From positions 124,001 through 188,000 of the forward strand of contig NZ_JAWDIY010000008.1 of the NCBI RefSeq assembly GCF_032380655.1: a stretch of 64,000 nucleotides of DNA, in the 5' to 3' direction. The position numbers were made by a program, and so were the translations under genes. How positions within the stretch are numbered: position 1 is the stretch's first letter; each line of letters begins with the position of its first letter. The notes below the pieces were generated by a model. The model was not told the DNA's origin, did not search any database, and saw only the letters and a list, made by a program, of their open reading frames with translations. Below are positions 1 to 9,631 of the stretch, in pieces. This stretch comes from Diplocloster hominis (GTDB taxonomy: Bacteria; Bacillota; Clostridia; Lachnospirales; Lachnospiraceae).

Positions 1-34
1 AACAGAGTTAAGATAAATCTGTTCCTTTTTTGGA
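1..34 (+). terminator. Terminator-like hairpin at window edge
   Basis: A short inverted repeat (AACAGA ... TCTGTT) is followed by a run of six T. It probably ends a transcript that enters from the left, outside the window. The stem is only about 6 bp, so the call is modest. Confidence 0.4.
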
Positions 35-108
35 GCTCGGACAGCAATATTTTTTTCAAATAAATCTATTAATCATATTTTAAGGATAACCGTTGGTGAA
101 TGACGTTA

Positions 109-137
109 TTGTTTTTCAGACGGAATAAAAGTATAAT
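109..137 (+). promoter_or_regulatory. Sigma-A type promoter of the hybrid kinase gene
   Basis: TTGTTT (109-114), a 17-nt spacer and a perfect TATAAT (132-137) lie 40 nt before the kinase start. Spacing and -10 match the housekeeping consensus; the -35 is partial. Confidence 0.6.
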
Positions 138-176
138 AGTGAATAGTGTTAGGGGTCAGGAGAGGGATGGGCGTGT

Positions 177-2765
177 ATGAAAAATAAACGGGGAAAAGCC
201 AAATATATCGCGCTTGCTCTTGGAAATATTGCGATAGCGGCGTTCATACTGATTCTTTGTGTCGGCTACGCTTCCAATGTACGAAGGGATAAGGAGGCGG
301 CAGCACGGGAATCCTTTACCGCAGCCGTGGAATCCACTGCTCAGTTATCGTATGGATATATGAGCAGCCAGCAAAATGAGTGCGACAGCTGGGCAGTCTA
401 TCTGGAAAACCATGGGTATACCATGGAAGAGGCCATTGAATATCTGAAGGAAGTCAATATAAACAGCCAGGTTTCCGTACATATCTTATATTATGACACA
501 TTATCCGGTTTATCTGTGAGTTCAAATAACGAGGAAAGCAAAGTCGACTATTCCCATGTGACAGAATCATTTACTTATATTCTTCCGAAAATGGTTAACG
601 GAAGCAGAGGAGAAGGAACCATTTACATTTCGTCCGCATATAGGAATCCATTGAATGGGGTCAAGAGCGTAGGTTTTTGCAGCTTGCTGACGATAAAGGA
701 CGAAAACGGCCAAAATGCGAAGGCGATACTTGTGAAGTCGATTCCGGTCGAAATGCTGCACGCCCAGTGGCTTTTCCCCGGTGCCTATCGTGAGGCGGAG
801 GTTTCTCTGATCGATATAAACGGGCAGTATATCATTTCGTCTGATTCAATGGGCGGGGAGACCTTTTGGACCTTTATCAAGCATAATAACGATCTGTCCT
901 ATGTCGATATAGGCGAATACCAGAGCGCTTTTCAGAAAGAAGACCACTGTCTGGCGGAACTGTCGGATCAGGCCGGAGAAGATGCCTATTATGTCAGTTC
1001 CAAGATAGAGAACACGCCGAATTGTACTTTTGTAGGTTATATCCAGGCCGGGAAGCTGGTTGATATGGGATTCGACTGGCACATGTTTTTATACGCAGCT
1101 GTCGGTTTCCTTCTCCTCCTGCTGCTGGATGGCTGTTATATCCTGTCCATTAACAGACAGCTCAGGAAGAGCATAGAGGATACACGAAATGCCAATATGG
1201 CGAAAACCAGGTTCCTTTCCTCCATGTCACATGATATCCGCACGCCGATGAATGCGATCATTGGGATGACTGCAATTGCCGCGAATCATATAGGGGACCG
1301 CGTTCAGGTGCAGGACTGCCTGAACAAGATTAAATTGTCCAGCAGCCATCTGCTTACACTGATCAACGACGTATTGGATATTTCCCAAGTCGAAGCGGGA
1401 AAGATGGCATTGCACCCGGTTCGGTTTTCCCTTTCCGAATGCTGTATCAACCTTGTGAATATTATCAGGCCGCAAACCAGGGAAAAGGGGCTGGAATTTG
1501 AAGTGTCTCTGCATCATATAAAATATGAATATCTGTATGCGGATGAGCTTCGGATGAATCAGATATTTATCAATCTTCTATCCAACGCTGTAAAGTACAC
1601 GAATCCGGGGGGGAAAATTGCCGTAGACCTTGCGGAGACATTTATGCCGCAGGACAGCAGTAAAGTGATTCTCACCTATATCGTAAAGGATACCGGGATC
1701 GGTATGTCCGGGGAATTTATGAGAGATATGTATCAAAATTTCCATCGTGCAGTGGATCCCCGGATAGATAAAGTACAGGGCTCCGGCCTCGGACTGGCGA
1801 TTACCAGGCAGATGGTTGATCTGATGAACGGAACGATCGAATGTGAGAGTGAACTTGGAAGAGGAACGAAATTTACTGTGACTCTGACGCTTCCGGTTGC
1901 AGAAAAGAACACGGATGAATTAGTGCTGCCGCCGCTTCAGGTATTACTCGCAGGCGGGGATGAACGGTTCCTGGAGACAGCGGAGGAAATACTGGTCTCC
2001 ATGGGGGCATCTGTTGACAGGGCCTGCAATGGGGCTGCGGCAATAGAAATGGCGGCGGCAAAACATGAGGCAGGAGAGGATTATCCCGTTGTGATCGCGG
2101 ATCTCAAGATGCCGGATCTGGATGGGTTCCAGACTGCGCGGGAGATCCGGGCCAGGGCCGGGGCTGAAGTCCCCGTTATTTTGATCAGCACGTATGAGAG
2201 TGCCGGAATAGAAGACGCCGCTAAGGCGGCAGGAGTCAATGGCTTTCTCCTTAAGCCGGTGTTCCGGTCTGTTATCTATGATAAGCTAAATGAGTTCCTG
2301 CATTTTTCCGAAGCGCCAATCGAGGCGGAGGAGAACGGCGCGGAGGGACTGCAGGGGTTACATCTCCTGGTTGCGGAGGACAATGATTTAAATTGGGAGA
2401 TTATTGAAGAACTGCTGAAAATCCATGAAATAGATGCAACCAGAGCGGTGAATGGAAAGGTGTGCGTAGATCTTTTGAACCGCGCAAAAGCAGGGACCTA
2501 TGACGCCATTCTGATGGATATCCAGATGCCTGTTATGAATGGCCAGGAAGCGTCTATGGCTATTCGGGCGTTACAGGATGAAGAGAAACGAGAGATTCCT
2601 ATAATCGCCATGACTGCGGACGCTTTCGCTGAGGATATCCGGGCTTGCCTGGAAGCCGGAATGAACGGCCATGCTGCGAAACCGATTGATCTGAAAAAGC
2701 TTTTTGGGGAACTGAGAAAATCAGGGCTTTCCAGAAAAAAAGAGGGTAGATCTGATGAAAATTAA
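177..2765 (+). CDS. Hybrid sensor histidine kinase with two receiver domains
   Basis: Membrane-bound phosphorelay kinase, 862 aa. A first membrane segment (about residues 11-31) and a second (about 303-325) enclose an extracytoplasmic sensor region of about 270 residues. Then come a HisKA domain with H-box SHDIRTPMN (His352), an HATPase domain with N box (NLLSNAVKYTNPGG), G1 (DTGIGMS) and G2 (GSGLGLAI), and two receivers. Phospho-acceptors are Asp642 (IADLKMPD) and Asp781 (LMDIQMPVMNG). The first receiver starts LLAGGDE instead of the usual acidic pair, so its acidic pocket is altered. No output or HPt domain is visible, so the partner is elsewhere. The start has an AGGAGAGG site 11 nt upstream. 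The gene overlaps the following binding protein, which may deliver the signal (inference). Confidence 0.93.
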   Translation: MKNKRGKAKYIALALGNIAIAAFILILCVGYASNVRRDKEAAARESFTAAVESTAQLSYGYMSSQQNECDSWAVYLENHGYTMEEAIEYLKEVNINSQVSVHILYYDTLSGLSVSSNNEESKVDYSHVTESFTYILPKMVNGSRGEGTIYISSAYRNPLNGVKSVGFCSLLTIKDENGQNAKAILVKSIPVEMLHAQWLFPGAYREAEVSLIDINGQYIISSDSMGGETFWTFIKHNNDLSYVDIGEYQSAFQKEDHCLAELSDQAGEDAYYVSSKIENTPNCTFVGYIQAGKLVDMGFDWHMFLYAAVGFLLLLLLDGCYILSINRQLRKSIEDTRNANMAKTRFLSSMSHDIRTPMNAIIGMTAIAANHIGDRVQVQDCLNKIKLSSSHLLTLINDVLDISQVEAGKMALHPVRFSLSECCINLVNIIRPQTREKGLEFEVSLHHIKYEYLYADELRMNQIFINLLSNAVKYTNPGGKIAVDLAETFMPQDSSKVILTYIVKDTGIGMSGEFMRDMYQNFHRAVDPRIDKVQGSGLGLAITRQMVDLMNGTIECESELGRGTKFTVTLTLPVAEKNTDELVLPPLQVLLAGGDERFLETAEEILVSMGASVDRACNGAAAIEMAAAKHEAGEDYPVVIADLKMPDLDGFQTAREIRARAGAEVPVILISTYESAGIEDAAKAAGVNGFLLKPVFRSVIYDKLNEFLHFSEAPIEAEENGAEGLQGLHLLVAEDNDLNWEIIEELLKIHEIDATRAVNGKVCVDLLNRAKAGTYDAILMDIQMPVMNGQEASMAIRALQDEEKREIPIIAMTADAFAEDIRACLEAGMNGHAAKPIDLKKLFGELRKSGLSRKKEGRSDEN

Positions 2766-4326
2766 AAGAGCATTAACGATTCTGCTGGTATTCGTGATGG
2801 CGGTCAGCCTGCTTCCCGGCTGCGGCGGACGCTCAAAGGAAAGCGGCGGGGATGAGGATGTGCTGTACCATGCATATTATTCAGAACCATATGTGTCATT
2901 AGATCCGAGTACAGAACAGTCCAACGGAGTTAAAATTCTCTATAATGTATATGAAACCCTGACATACTACAATGATCAGTCGGGAGAAGTCGAACCAAAA
3001 CTTGCCACCAGATGGACGGCCAATGAGGATGGTACGGAATGGGTATTCGAACTAAGAGACGATGTCTGTTTTCATGACGGAGAAAAAATGAATGCGGAAG
3101 CGGTCAAAAAATCGATAGACCGGACGATCGCGCTTGGTAAGGGCGCATCCTACATCTGGGACAGCGTGGATTCGATCGAAGTGACCGGGGAATATGAAGT
3201 GACCTTTCATCTGAGCTACAGCGCGGTGATCCCGCTCATCGCATCCGCAAGCTATGGCGCTTATATCATGAGCCCTAATGTGATTACCCGAGATACGGAA
3301 TGGTTTAACGAAGGGAATGACGGGGGAAGCGGGCCGTATACCATTGCGACGGTTTCGGCGAGGGCGGTTACCATGTCCGCTTATGAAGGCTACCGCGGCG
3401 GTTGGAAAGATAACCAGTATTCGTATATTTATATCCAGGAGGTTTCTGATTCAGGCACCCGCCGTAAGCTTCTGGAGGACGGGGAAGCTCAGCTCTCTTC
3501 TGATTTTTCAACGGAGGATCTGGAAGCATTGGGCAAAGAAGAGGGAATTACCATTTTGCCTGCGAATACTTTTACGAATATTATTCTGATGTTAAATACG
3601 AAGAGCGAGCCTTGTTCGAATACAGATTTCCGAAAAGCTTTGGCATATGCTTTCCCCTATGAAGAAACGGTCCGGGATATTTTAAACGGAAACGGCACAC
3701 GGCCCCACGGTATGATACCTGCCGGCCTTTGGGGGCACAGCGATGATTTGATGCAGTATAGCTGTGACCTGAAGAAAGCAGCGGAGTATCTTGAAAAATC
3801 CGGCTTGAGCAATGTTACGGTGACGGTTTCCTACATGGGAAGTGATGTTACATATGGCAAAATGCTGCAGTTATATAAAGAAAATCTTGCACAGATCGGT
3901 GTGTCCCTAAAGCTTCTCAGTATGGACTGGGATGCGCAGAAGGCTCTTGCCGCGAGCCCCAATCCGGATGACTGCCAGGACATCATGCTGATGAAATGGT
4001 GGCCGGATTATGCCGATCCCGCCGGCTGGTTCTCCGCGCTGCTTATGGATGCTAAGGATTCTATCGGCTATAATTTCTGCTATCTGGATGACGATGTATT
4101 TGGCGCCCGGAATGAAGAAGCGGTCAGACTGACCGCAGCTGATCAGGACGCGGCGGAAAGGCTGTATATTCAGATGCAGGAAGAAATCCTTGACAAATGC
4201 TATATGATTTTTGCCTATGACTCGATGCAGCATTATGCGGTAAGCGATACCATCCGTGGGGTGTATGAGAATCCGGCTTACCAGACCTGTATGAATTACT
4301 ATGGTATTACAAAGAACGAAAATTAG
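2755..4326 (+). CDS. Family-5 (oligopeptide/nickel type) substrate-binding lipoprotein
   Basis: 523 aa, typical length for the DppA/OppA family. The N-terminus is a lipoprotein signal (hydrophobic stretch ending LLPGC), so the protein should be anchored outside the membrane. The motif of an SBP family 5 N-lobe is visible (LDPST...NVYETL, then RWTANEDGTEWVFELRDDVCFHDG). The start overlaps the last 11 nt of the kinase gene and has its own AGAGGG site 8 nt upstream, so translation is probably coupled. No permease or ATPase follows, which is odd for an importer. It may act as the ligand receptor of the kinase or share components with a remote transporter; both are inference. Confidence 0.88.
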   Translation: MKIKRALTILLVFVMAVSLLPGCGGRSKESGGDEDVLYHAYYSEPYVSLDPSTEQSNGVKILYNVYETLTYYNDQSGEVEPKLATRWTANEDGTEWVFELRDDVCFHDGEKMNAEAVKKSIDRTIALGKGASYIWDSVDSIEVTGEYEVTFHLSYSAVIPLIASASYGAYIMSPNVITRDTEWFNEGNDGGSGPYTIATVSARAVTMSAYEGYRGGWKDNQYSYIYIQEVSDSGTRRKLLEDGEAQLSSDFSTEDLEALGKEEGITILPANTFTNIILMLNTKSEPCSNTDFRKALAYAFPYEETVRDILNGNGTRPHGMIPAGLWGHSDDLMQYSCDLKKAAEYLEKSGLSNVTVTVSYMGSDVTYGKMLQLYKENLAQIGVSLKLLSMDWDAQKALAASPNPDDCQDIMLMKWWPDYADPAGWFSALLMDAKDSIGYNFCYLDDDVFGARNEEAVRLTAADQDAAERLYIQMQEEILDKCYMIFAYDSMQHYAVSDTIRGVYENPAYQTCMNYYGITKNEN

Positions 4327-5025
4327 GCACAACTGTTTTCATGTTTTGTAGTATTTAAAAACGGTATTACGTATGGTATAATAACTTTGTTGAAGTTTTT
4401 CGGCTTATGTTATTATCAGAAAAGCTAATTGTCAAAGCCTTCGCATCGAAAAACACTTTACTCTCTTGGGACCGGAACGATGGGCTTATTATAGGAAATA
4501 TAGAAAAAATCATCTTTGAACATGTGATTAAAGACGTAGTTCGGCTGATAAAGCAACGATACGACTCGCTTGGCAGACAGGTAACCGGGATGCCGATAAT
4601 ATAAACCTTTCACAAACCATACTGGAAGATCATTTGCGGTTATTTTTGTACGATACCGTCCATGAGAAAATAGATAATTATGTTGTTGGGCGGTTGAAAG
4701 GTGGCTATTGTTCCGATTCCTTTTCTCTTCTGTATATAGGTTTGGCTTAATCCTCTTGTTCATAAATCCTCCGCGTTGATACTACTATAGAAAACAATCA
4801 GCCTTGCTGCTTACAAAGTATAGCACCTTTTACTAATGTTGAAAATATGCGATTAGACATTCGTGCTAATCCCGTTCGCCATATTAGTACGAGAGTCTGG
4901 TGTTAAACGCATTACGCTTGCACACATCGGAACAAAAGAGACGGCGGATACATTACTTTTGTTGATATTATTCCGGTGATGCGGTATACTACAGGCAATA
5001 AAAACTGAACGTTAGGCGGTGGCTT
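4327..5025 (+). other. AT-rich gap with possible degraded reading frames
   Basis: No gene is convincing here. A plus-strand frame (4407-4604) and, after a shift of frame, an open stretch ending near 4750 (residues such as NLSQTILEDHLRLFLYD and GYCSDSFSLLYIGLA) read like two halves of one decayed protein, but I do not recognise the family. A TATAAT-like hexamer lies at 4377-4382 without a matching -35. The composition differs from the neighbouring kinase and glycosidase genes, fitting an accessory insertion together with the Fic gene that follows. Confidence 0.35.
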
Positions 5026-5940
5026 GTGTTGGAATATATGAAAGTAACGCAGGCAGCGGAACATTGGGGTATTTCAGACCGCCGTGTCCGCACTTTATGT
5101 AGGCAAGGAAAAATTGAAGGCGTGATCCAGGAGGGACGTTCCTACTTGATCCCTATTGACGCGGTAAAACCGGCAGACGGCCGTAAACTGCGCCATAAGA
5201 TCGTTTCTGAGCAATACAGGGTGTTATTTTCAAAAATTGATGCCTTGAAGGAGCAATTGAATCAGCGGTGCCCCCTGACGACTGGTGAATTGCAGCGGCT
5301 ACGAGACGAGTTTCTGGTTGAATATACCTACAATTCCAACGCTATTGAGGGGAACACCCTCACTTTGCGGGAAACCGCCCTTGTCCTGGAAGGGATTACT
5401 ATTGATCGGAAGCCCTTAAAAGACCATCTGGAGGCTGTAGGACATAAAGATGCATTCTTGTATGTACAGGAGCTGGTCAAGGACAAAACACCTTTCTCTG
5501 AGGCGGTTATCAAACAAATTCACACGTTGGTGTTGATGGATCGGCCGGAAGACCGGGGAATTTACAGGCGAATCCCGGTGCGCATCATGGGTGCTTACCA
5601 TACACCGTCAGAGCCGGTGCTTATCCCCGAACTGATGGAAAAGCTCGTAAAGGAATTTAAGAATACAAAGATGCATCCCATTGAGAGCGCCGCTTTGTTC
5701 CATCTACAATTTGAAGGGATCCACCCGTTTGTAGACGGCAACGGGCGAACCGGGAGGCTGATTTTGAATCTGCATCTCATGCAGAACGGCTACCCACCCA
5801 TCTATGTGAAGTTTGCGGATCGCAAACGATATTACGAGGCGTTTGATGCCTATTATCAGGATGGGGACGCTGGGGTCATGGTAAAAATGATCGCGGAGTA
5901 TGTTGAGGAGAGGTTAGAACAATATCCTCGTGCAAAATAG
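5026..5940 (+). CDS. fic: Fic-domain protein (AMP-transferase type) with N-terminal HTH
   Basis: 304 aa. Fic enzymes transfer AMP or other nucleotide parts to hydroxyl side chains of target proteins. The complete Fic motif HPFVDGNGRTGR is present (residues 233-244, catalytic His233). A class II type inhibitory helix motif S-x-x-x-E-G is at residues 104-109 (SNAIEG), N-terminal to the Fic core, so activity is expected to be self-restrained. Residues 1-45 look like an excisionase/MerR-type helix-turn-helix (ISDRRVRTLCRQGKIEGV). The GTG start at 5026 follows a weak AGGCGG site; an in-frame ATG at 5038 is an alternative. It stands alone, with no antitoxin gene beside it. Target unknown. Confidence 0.9.
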   Translation: MLEYMKVTQAAEHWGISDRRVRTLCRQGKIEGVIQEGRSYLIPIDAVKPADGRKLRHKIVSEQYRVLFSKIDALKEQLNQRCPLTTGELQRLRDEFLVEYTYNSNAIEGNTLTLRETALVLEGITIDRKPLKDHLEAVGHKDAFLYVQELVKDKTPFSEAVIKQIHTLVLMDRPEDRGIYRRIPVRIMGAYHTPSEPVLIPELMEKLVKEFKNTKMHPIESAALFHLQFEGIHPFVDGNGRTGRLILNLHLMQNGYPPIYVKFADRKRYYEAFDAYYQDGDAGVMVKMIAEYVEERLEQYPRAK

Positions 5941-6111
5941 AGGAACTTATGTTTAGCCGGATACTTGTAGATGCTTTATAGAATACGGTATTACTCTATT
6001 ACGTATTGGACAACTCTTCGACTTTATAAATAATGAATATGAGAGAGAATGAGATTAATGAAAAACAAATACTAGCTAAACGTAGTCAATAATATCAAAA
6101 AACATAATTCC

Positions 6112-6170
6112 ACGCCTCCTTATAATGGTCTAAGGCCCAGACAGGCCAAAGATTAAGGAGGCGTTTTATT
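6112..6170 (+). terminator. Rho-independent terminator-like hairpin
   Basis: A perfect 11-bp inverted repeat (ACGCCTCCTTA at 6112-6122 with TAAGGAGGCGT at 6154-6164), an inner GGCC/GGCC stem, and a TTTTATT tail. It probably ends Fic transcription. The right arm contains TAAGGAGG, so when folded it would also hide a Shine-Dalgarno sequence, but the ATG beyond it opens no long frame. Confidence 0.6.
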
Positions 6171-6430
6171 ATGCGCAAAACACTCGCCTACGGGCTCAGA
6201 ACCCGCACCCCTAGCCACCTTGTTTTATGGGCAAGGGTAACTTTGTAAAAACCCGGGCCTGATTTGATAATCAGGTTAATCTGAAATGATAACAAAAATT
6301 TTGTGTAGAAGATATAGTTAATATACAATATCAAGATCGTAGATGCGGGAATACATATTCGGATTGTGTACATGCTTCACAAAAATCGAATCTTTTATGA
6401 TAAAATTAAAATATACTTTGCAGCATCCTT

Positions 6431-6470
6431 AAATGCATGCCCTTCGGGCGGGGTGCAGCGTTTGCTGCTC
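6431..6470 (+). repeat. Twin-hairpin motif, copy 1
   Basis: GCATGCCC with loop TTC and GGGC (stem 6439-6442/6446-6449) is followed 5 nt later by GCAGC, loop GTTT, GCTGC (6455-6468). A second copy with the same lead-in (TTAATGCATGCCCT) and the same two stems is at 38771-38812. No T-run follows, so it is not an ordinary terminator. It lies 45 nt upstream of the AraC regulator. Confidence 0.5.
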
Positions 6471-6512
6471 ATTTATAATCTAATTGCTATGAAGTAAAAC
6501 AGGGAGGGTTCT

Positions 6513-7457
6513 ATGAAGCAAAAAAACAATCCTGGCATGTACGAAAGTATTCAGCACTTTATGAATTCGGCGGCGAAGATTTTTGTTACCGGTGTCCGCA
6601 GTTCCGCATATCACTGGCACTACGATTATGAGTTCATAGCGGTTTTGAAGGGGAAAATAGAGGTGCTGTACGGCCTGTATGGCCCGGAGCCTCAAAAGCT
6701 GTCGGCAGGAGATATCATACTGATAAATCCCAAGGGGGTACATGGGGTACGGGGGATTGAACAGGATAACATCTGCCTTCTGATCCAGTTCCCCTCCAGC
6801 TTGTTTGAGCCAATCACGGCAGGGATGAAATACCATTTTTTTCTGAACAGTGCCAACGGACAATACCCTCCCAAATTACCTTACAGGCATTATCTGGACA
6901 TCGCGGTCCGAACAGCACTAGCGCAGAGGAATGATGGACCGGATACCAACCTGCGGGTTAACGCGGGGCTGTACCTGCTGCTGGCAGATTTTCTGGCAAG
7001 TGTACAGTATGAACTGCGGTCCGCTCCGCTGAACAACGAGAAGGATACGGAGCTTGTTATGGCGATCAGCGGTTATATTGACCGGAATCTGTCGTCGGAG
7101 AATCTGCCGGATGATATTTACCGTACATTTGGACTCAGCGAAAAGGGGAGTTATCGGCTGCTGAAAGAGATCGTGGGACTGACCTTGAAGGAAATGATTG
7201 ATGCGGCCCGCATCGAGCGGGCATGCGCATTGCTTCAGGACGGCAGCATTCCTCTGCAGATCGTCTCCGATGAATGCGGTTATTCAGGGGAGGCCACCTT
7301 TTACCGCAGATTCCGATCTGCGATGGGAATCACTCCGGGTGAATACCGGAAAGGAGCGGAGGCAAACGCGGTCAGCAACGACATACAGGATTATCTGTCA
7401 TTTGATGAATGCGGAGTCGAGGCGTTATTGTGCCATTGGGCAGGACTGGAGGAATGA
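6513..7457 (+). CDS. AraC-family transcriptional regulator (cupin sensor)
   Basis: 314 aa. The N-terminal half is a cupin-type effector domain with the metal/sugar pocket signature HWHYDYEFIAVLKG near residues 32-45. The C-terminal half (about 190-290) is the double helix-turn-helix of AraC proteins: SLKEMIDAARIERAC-like first helix pair and IVSDECGYSGEATFYRRFRS as the second, ending in the family's GITPGEYR. The ribosome site AGGGAGG is 7 nt before the ATG. The stop is 3 nt from the start of the GH3 gene, so it is the first gene of the glycosidase operon and the obvious candidate to control it (inference). Ligand unknown. Confidence 0.92.
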   Translation: MKQKNNPGMYESIQHFMNSAAKIFVTGVRSSAYHWHYDYEFIAVLKGKIEVLYGLYGPEPQKLSAGDIILINPKGVHGVRGIEQDNICLLIQFPSSLFEPITAGMKYHFFLNSANGQYPPKLPYRHYLDIAVRTALAQRNDGPDTNLRVNAGLYLLLADFLASVQYELRSAPLNNEKDTELVMAISGYIDRNLSSENLPDDIYRTFGLSEKGSYRLLKEIVGLTLKEMIDAARIERACALLQDGSIPLQIVSDECGYSGEATFYRRFRSAMGITPGEYRKGAEANAVSNDIQDYLSFDECGVEALLCHWAGLEE

Positions 7458-7460
7458 CAA

Positions 7461-9524
7461 TTGGGGATGACGAGGGAAGATCGGTTAAAATATACGGAAG
7501 CGGCAGAGAGCCTGGTAAGCCGGATGACATTAGAGGAAAAAGTGTTTTTGATGAGCGGTGAACATTCGCTGCAAAAAATAACAGAGGCAAAACGGGCAGG
7601 ATTTCATTTTAATTATACTCCGTTCGGAGCCGGAGGCAATAAACGCCTGCAGGTCCCGGACCTTCGCTATTGTGACGGCCCCAGAGGTGTGGTGTGCGGG
7701 GAGGGAAAAGCGACTTGCTTTCCGGTTCCCATGCTGCGGGGAGCTGCCTTTGACGTGGAGCTGGAGGATGAGATCGGCGAGGCGATCGGTCGGGAAGCGC
7801 GTGCTTTCGGGGCAAATTTTTTTGGCGGTGTCTGCATTAATCTACCCTATCACCCTGGCTGGGGACGCAGCCAGGAAGTATACGGGGAGGACAGTTTCGC
7901 CATGGGGGCTATGGGCTCCGCGTTGGTCCGGGGGGTACAGTCCCAGCATGTGATCGCCTGCCTGAAGCATTATGCGTTTAACTCTATGGAGAACAGCCGG
8001 TTTGAGGTGGACATTGACTGCGATAAGCGCACGGAACGGGAAGTGTATCTTTCGCATTTTAAAGATTGTATCGATGCCGGAGCAGCGGCGGTGATGACAG
8101 CCTATAACAAATATAAGGGCGTGATCTGCGGGCATTCCGAGTATTTGCTGCGCAAGGTATTAAAAGAAGAGTGGGGCTTTGACGGCTTTGTAATCTCCGA
8201 TTTTTTCTGGGGAATTACCGATACGGTGGAGGCGGCCAACGCAGGGATGGATGTGGAAATGTGTCATACCCGGTATTATGGAAAACAGCTGATCCAGGCA
8301 GTAAACTCCGGTCAGGTGAAACAGGAGGTTATCGATGATGCGGCGGTCCGCATAGTAAGGACGCTGCTGGCCTTTGAACAGTCTGATATAGAGAGCCGCA
8401 GTGTCTGTGCGGAAGAAGTGATTGGCTGTGAGGAACATGCGGAACTGGCATTGCGGGCAGCGCAGGAGGGTATTACTCTGATTAAGAATGAGAGGGACAT
8501 ATTACCGTTATCCAGGGGAGCAAAGAGGATCGCTGTTATTGGAAAGCTTGCCTCCAAGGCAAATACAGGAGATACCGGTTCCTCCGAGGTCTATCCAGCC
8601 CATGTGGTTACTATTTTGGAGGGAATCGTTGAGTCTGCTGCCGATTCGGAAGTATATTATTACGATGGGGATGATGTGGAACATATGAAACGCCTGGCTG
8701 AAAAGTCGGATGCGGTCATCTTTACGGTGGGGTTGGATTACCGGGATGAGGGTGAATTTGACCCCATAAAGGAATCGAATACCAAACGGGTCACTAGAGG
8801 CGGGGACCGGAAGAATCTGGGGCTGCATGAGCAGGATGTAGAAATGCTGAAGACTGTAGGGGCTGTGAATCCAAACTCTGTTGCTGTACTGATGGGAGGA
8901 AGTTCTATCACGGTGACAGAGTGGGAAACGTATGTACCGGCGATTTTATTTGCGTATTACCCGGGACAGGAGGGAGGAACCGCCGTTGCGCAGATCCTGT
9001 TTGGAGATGTGAACCCTTCAGGAAAACTTCCGTTTGTGCTTCCCAAAGAGGAGTCGGACCTTCCGGAAATCAACTGGGATGCCAAAAGTCAGCGCTATAA
9101 CTATTATCATGGTTACCAATTGATTGAGAAAAATCATAAGGTACCATACCGACCCTATGGTTTTGGTATGAGCTATACCACTTTTGAACTCAGCGGGGAA
9201 CGGTTCCGATGCTCCGATGACAGGATAGAGGCATCTGTGGTGATCAAGAACACGGGTGAGACGGCAGGGAGCGAAGTCCTTCAGATGTATGCCGGCTTTC
9301 AAAAATCCTGCATAGACCGCCCTGTGAAAACTCTGTGCGGATTCAAGCGGGTGAGGCTGCAACCAGGAGAGACCAGGCGTGTAGAAATCACCTGTTCCAT
9401 TGAGAGACTTAAATATTATAACGAGACGCAGGAACGTTTTGAACTGGAACACATGGATTATGAAATCTATATCGGGACCTCCAGCGCGGCGGAAGATTTG
9501 CTAAGAGGTGTGATTAGCCTGTAA
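7461..9524 (+). CDS. GH3 glycoside hydrolase (beta-glucosidase/beta-xylosidase type), short form
   Basis: 687 aa, no signal peptide, so intracellular. Retaining hydrolase removing terminal beta-linked sugars. The N-terminal barrel shows DLRYCDGPRGV, KHYAFNSMENSR and the nucleophile motif GFDGFVISDF with Asp247. The alpha/beta sandwich and a C-terminal fibronectin-like domain (about 590-680) follow. The usual SDW is SDF here. The likely start is TTG at 7461: a GGAGG (7448-7452) is 8 nt before it, while the ATG at 7467 is 14 nt away. Second gene of the AraC-led cluster. Substrate (glucoside, xyloside, N-acetylglucosaminide) cannot be told from sequence alone. Confidence 0.93.
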   Translation: MGMTREDRLKYTEAAESLVSRMTLEEKVFLMSGEHSLQKITEAKRAGFHFNYTPFGAGGNKRLQVPDLRYCDGPRGVVCGEGKATCFPVPMLRGAAFDVELEDEIGEAIGREARAFGANFFGGVCINLPYHPGWGRSQEVYGEDSFAMGAMGSALVRGVQSQHVIACLKHYAFNSMENSRFEVDIDCDKRTEREVYLSHFKDCIDAGAAAVMTAYNKYKGVICGHSEYLLRKVLKEEWGFDGFVISDFFWGITDTVEAANAGMDVEMCHTRYYGKQLIQAVNSGQVKQEVIDDAAVRIVRTLLAFEQSDIESRSVCAEEVIGCEEHAELALRAAQEGITLIKNERDILPLSRGAKRIAVIGKLASKANTGDTGSSEVYPAHVVTILEGIVESAADSEVYYYDGDDVEHMKRLAEKSDAVIFTVGLDYRDEGEFDPIKESNTKRVTRGGDRKNLGLHEQDVEMLKTVGAVNPNSVAVLMGGSSITVTEWETYVPAILFAYYPGQEGGTAVAQILFGDVNPSGKLPFVLPKEESDLPEINWDAKSQRYNYYHGYQLIEKNHKVPYRPYGFGMSYTTFELSGERFRCSDDRIEASVVIKNTGETAGSEVLQMYAGFQKSCIDRPVKTLCGFKRVRLQPGETRRVEITCSIERLKYYNETQERFELEHMDYEIYIGTSSAAEDLLRGVISL

Positions 9525-9631
9525 ATCTTAATGCAGCCTATTTGTCGGCCGTTTTCAGCCGAATTGTCGGTGCACTTCCTGTGGAAAACAGATAAACTTA
9601 TCTATAGCATTGAGAAAGAGGAGGTATACCT

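Larger units (their letters stand above)
5941..6512 (+). other. Non-coding stretch after the Fic gene
   Basis: No protein gene is supported. The stretch holds a strong hairpin with a T-rich tail (6112-6170), a tRNA T-arm-like palindrome (6190-6206) that I could not extend to a tRNA, and a twin-hairpin motif (6431-6470) just before the AraC gene. The middle (6240-6420) is AT-rich and featureless to me. Confidence 0.5.

Noticed and set aside
4407..4763. Small genes on either strand (65 and 101 codons)
   Set aside because: No ribosome site, no recognisable family, and apparent frame changes; treated as degraded sequence.
6190..6206. tRNA gene or fragment on the minus strand
   Set aside because: A T-arm-like stem with TTCTGAG loop is visible, but the loop deviates from TTCRANY and no acceptor, D or anticodon arm can be built around it.
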